Positions 20,265 to 20,732 of a stretch of DNA of 20,732 nt are shown piece by piece. The notes under the pieces are model-generated. The model saw only the letters and a program-made list of their open reading frames with translations, was not told the DNA's origin and ran no database searches. Both the position numbers and the translations under genes were made by a program. Every line of letters starts with the position of its first letter. Position 1 is the first letter of the stretch. Source of the stretch: JANMDR01 sp031376425 (GTDB lineage Bacteria; Pseudomonadota; Gammaproteobacteria; Burkholderiales; Usitatibacteraceae); NCBI GenBank assembly GCA_031376425.1, contig JANMDR010000042.1:1-20732 (forward strand), read 5' to 3'.

Positions 20265-20732
20265 GTTAGGCGCGGGGCGCCAGTGTGCGATCGAATAGAC
20301 AAGGGGCATCTAGCTATTCTTGGTCATCGTGCTTTTCAAAAAATCACACACGATGGGTAGCAACTAAGAGCATGCATTGATGGTATTCAGAGTCTTATCG
20401 CAACTCTGATTGCCATGGACATTGCCAAGTTAAGCGCTGACGGTGGCCGATCACATGCAGGCGTAGCAAACAACGAAGTTTTTTAATGCTGCATTGGGTA
20501 TCTCTCATTTTATTTCCAAATCACCAACATGAGAAAATACCACTCAGCAGTTCAAAATACACGTCATCAATTCAACGACAACTAAGGCGAGGGAACACGG
20601 GGAAAATACGCATGTGGACTTACCCCGTTTCCACGGACACATAGCTACTTCTTGGGTTTAGTTTCGCATGAACGGTATGCACTGGTTGATTCTTGACGAT
20701 TCAGGGTTATCCACGGCGCTCGCCTGTGGACA
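20265..20732. other. Gene-free right flank (468 bp) with small hairpins
   Basis: I find no credible gene. Just after the LysR stop is GGCGC-GGG-GCGCC (20269-20281), a GC-rich hairpin that may terminate the regulator. CATCGTG (20325-20331) pairs with CACGATG (20349-20355). Further on, ACGGGG at about 20598-20603 pairs with CCCCGT at about 20625-20630. TTATCCACG (20707-20715) matches the DnaA box TTATCCACA at eight of nine positions, and an oppositely oriented TGTGGACA ends the window. A 30-codon frame opening from the right edge on the minus strand (stop near 20648) could be the tail of an unseen gene, but I cannot support it. Confidence 0.35.

Overview
The window is a stretch of bacterial chromosome with about 48-50% G+C by eye. 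It most likely comes from a Gram-negative proteobacterium of the beta or gamma class. The basis is a lipobox-bearing lipoprotein, a LolD/MacB-style ATPase with an FtsX-type permease, a QseBC-like two-component system, a GcvA-like LysR regulator and a DUF1488-like protein. I see no rRNA or tRNA gene, CRISPR array, recognisable transposase or integrase.

Layout. (1) 1-1848, minus strand: a three-gene unit of a DUF1488-like protein, an exported ten-cysteine protein and a hydrophobic membrane protein that runs off the left edge. (2) 2149-3951, plus strand: three GNAT acetyltransferase genes in tandem, with attC-like sequence around the second, resembling gene-cassette DNA. (3) 3952-4684: a gene-free, repeat-rich block. 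It holds a 214-bp-spaced direct repeat with conserved hairpins, GTAGGGGC palindromes, and a pair of long inverted repeats flanking about 120 bp. (4) 4685-8861: an ABC exporter (ATPase plus permease, minus) divergent from a DUF2975 membrane protein and its XRE-family regulator (plus). The 90-bp gap has a near-perfect 22-bp palindrome lying between the -35 and -10 of the exporter promoter. (5) 8906-12682, all minus: MOSC protein, PPOX flavoprotein, small membrane protein, MDR oxidoreductase and alpha/beta-hydrolase lipoprotein. (6) 13064-15334, minus: an exported 756-residue protein with about twelve Asp-box repeats followed by three DUF5648-type repeats. (7) 15594-18334, minus: a three-gene regulatory operon. 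It encodes a LuxR-output response regulator whose receiver lacks the phospho-acceptor aspartate, then a normal OmpR-type regulator, then a QseC-like kinase. (8) 18721-20264: a DoxX-type membrane protein divergent from a LysR regulator. (9) 20265-20732: no convincing gene; small hairpins and a DnaA-box-like motif near the right edge.

The two most interesting mechanistic units are the exporter/DUF2975/XRE locus, where the XRE protein and palindrome suggest local repression of the pump, and the QseBC-like operon carrying an extra degenerate regulator. The latter has a CTTATG-N5-CTTATG direct repeat upstream that fits an OmpR-family site. No single element is proven to be a new system from sequence alone.
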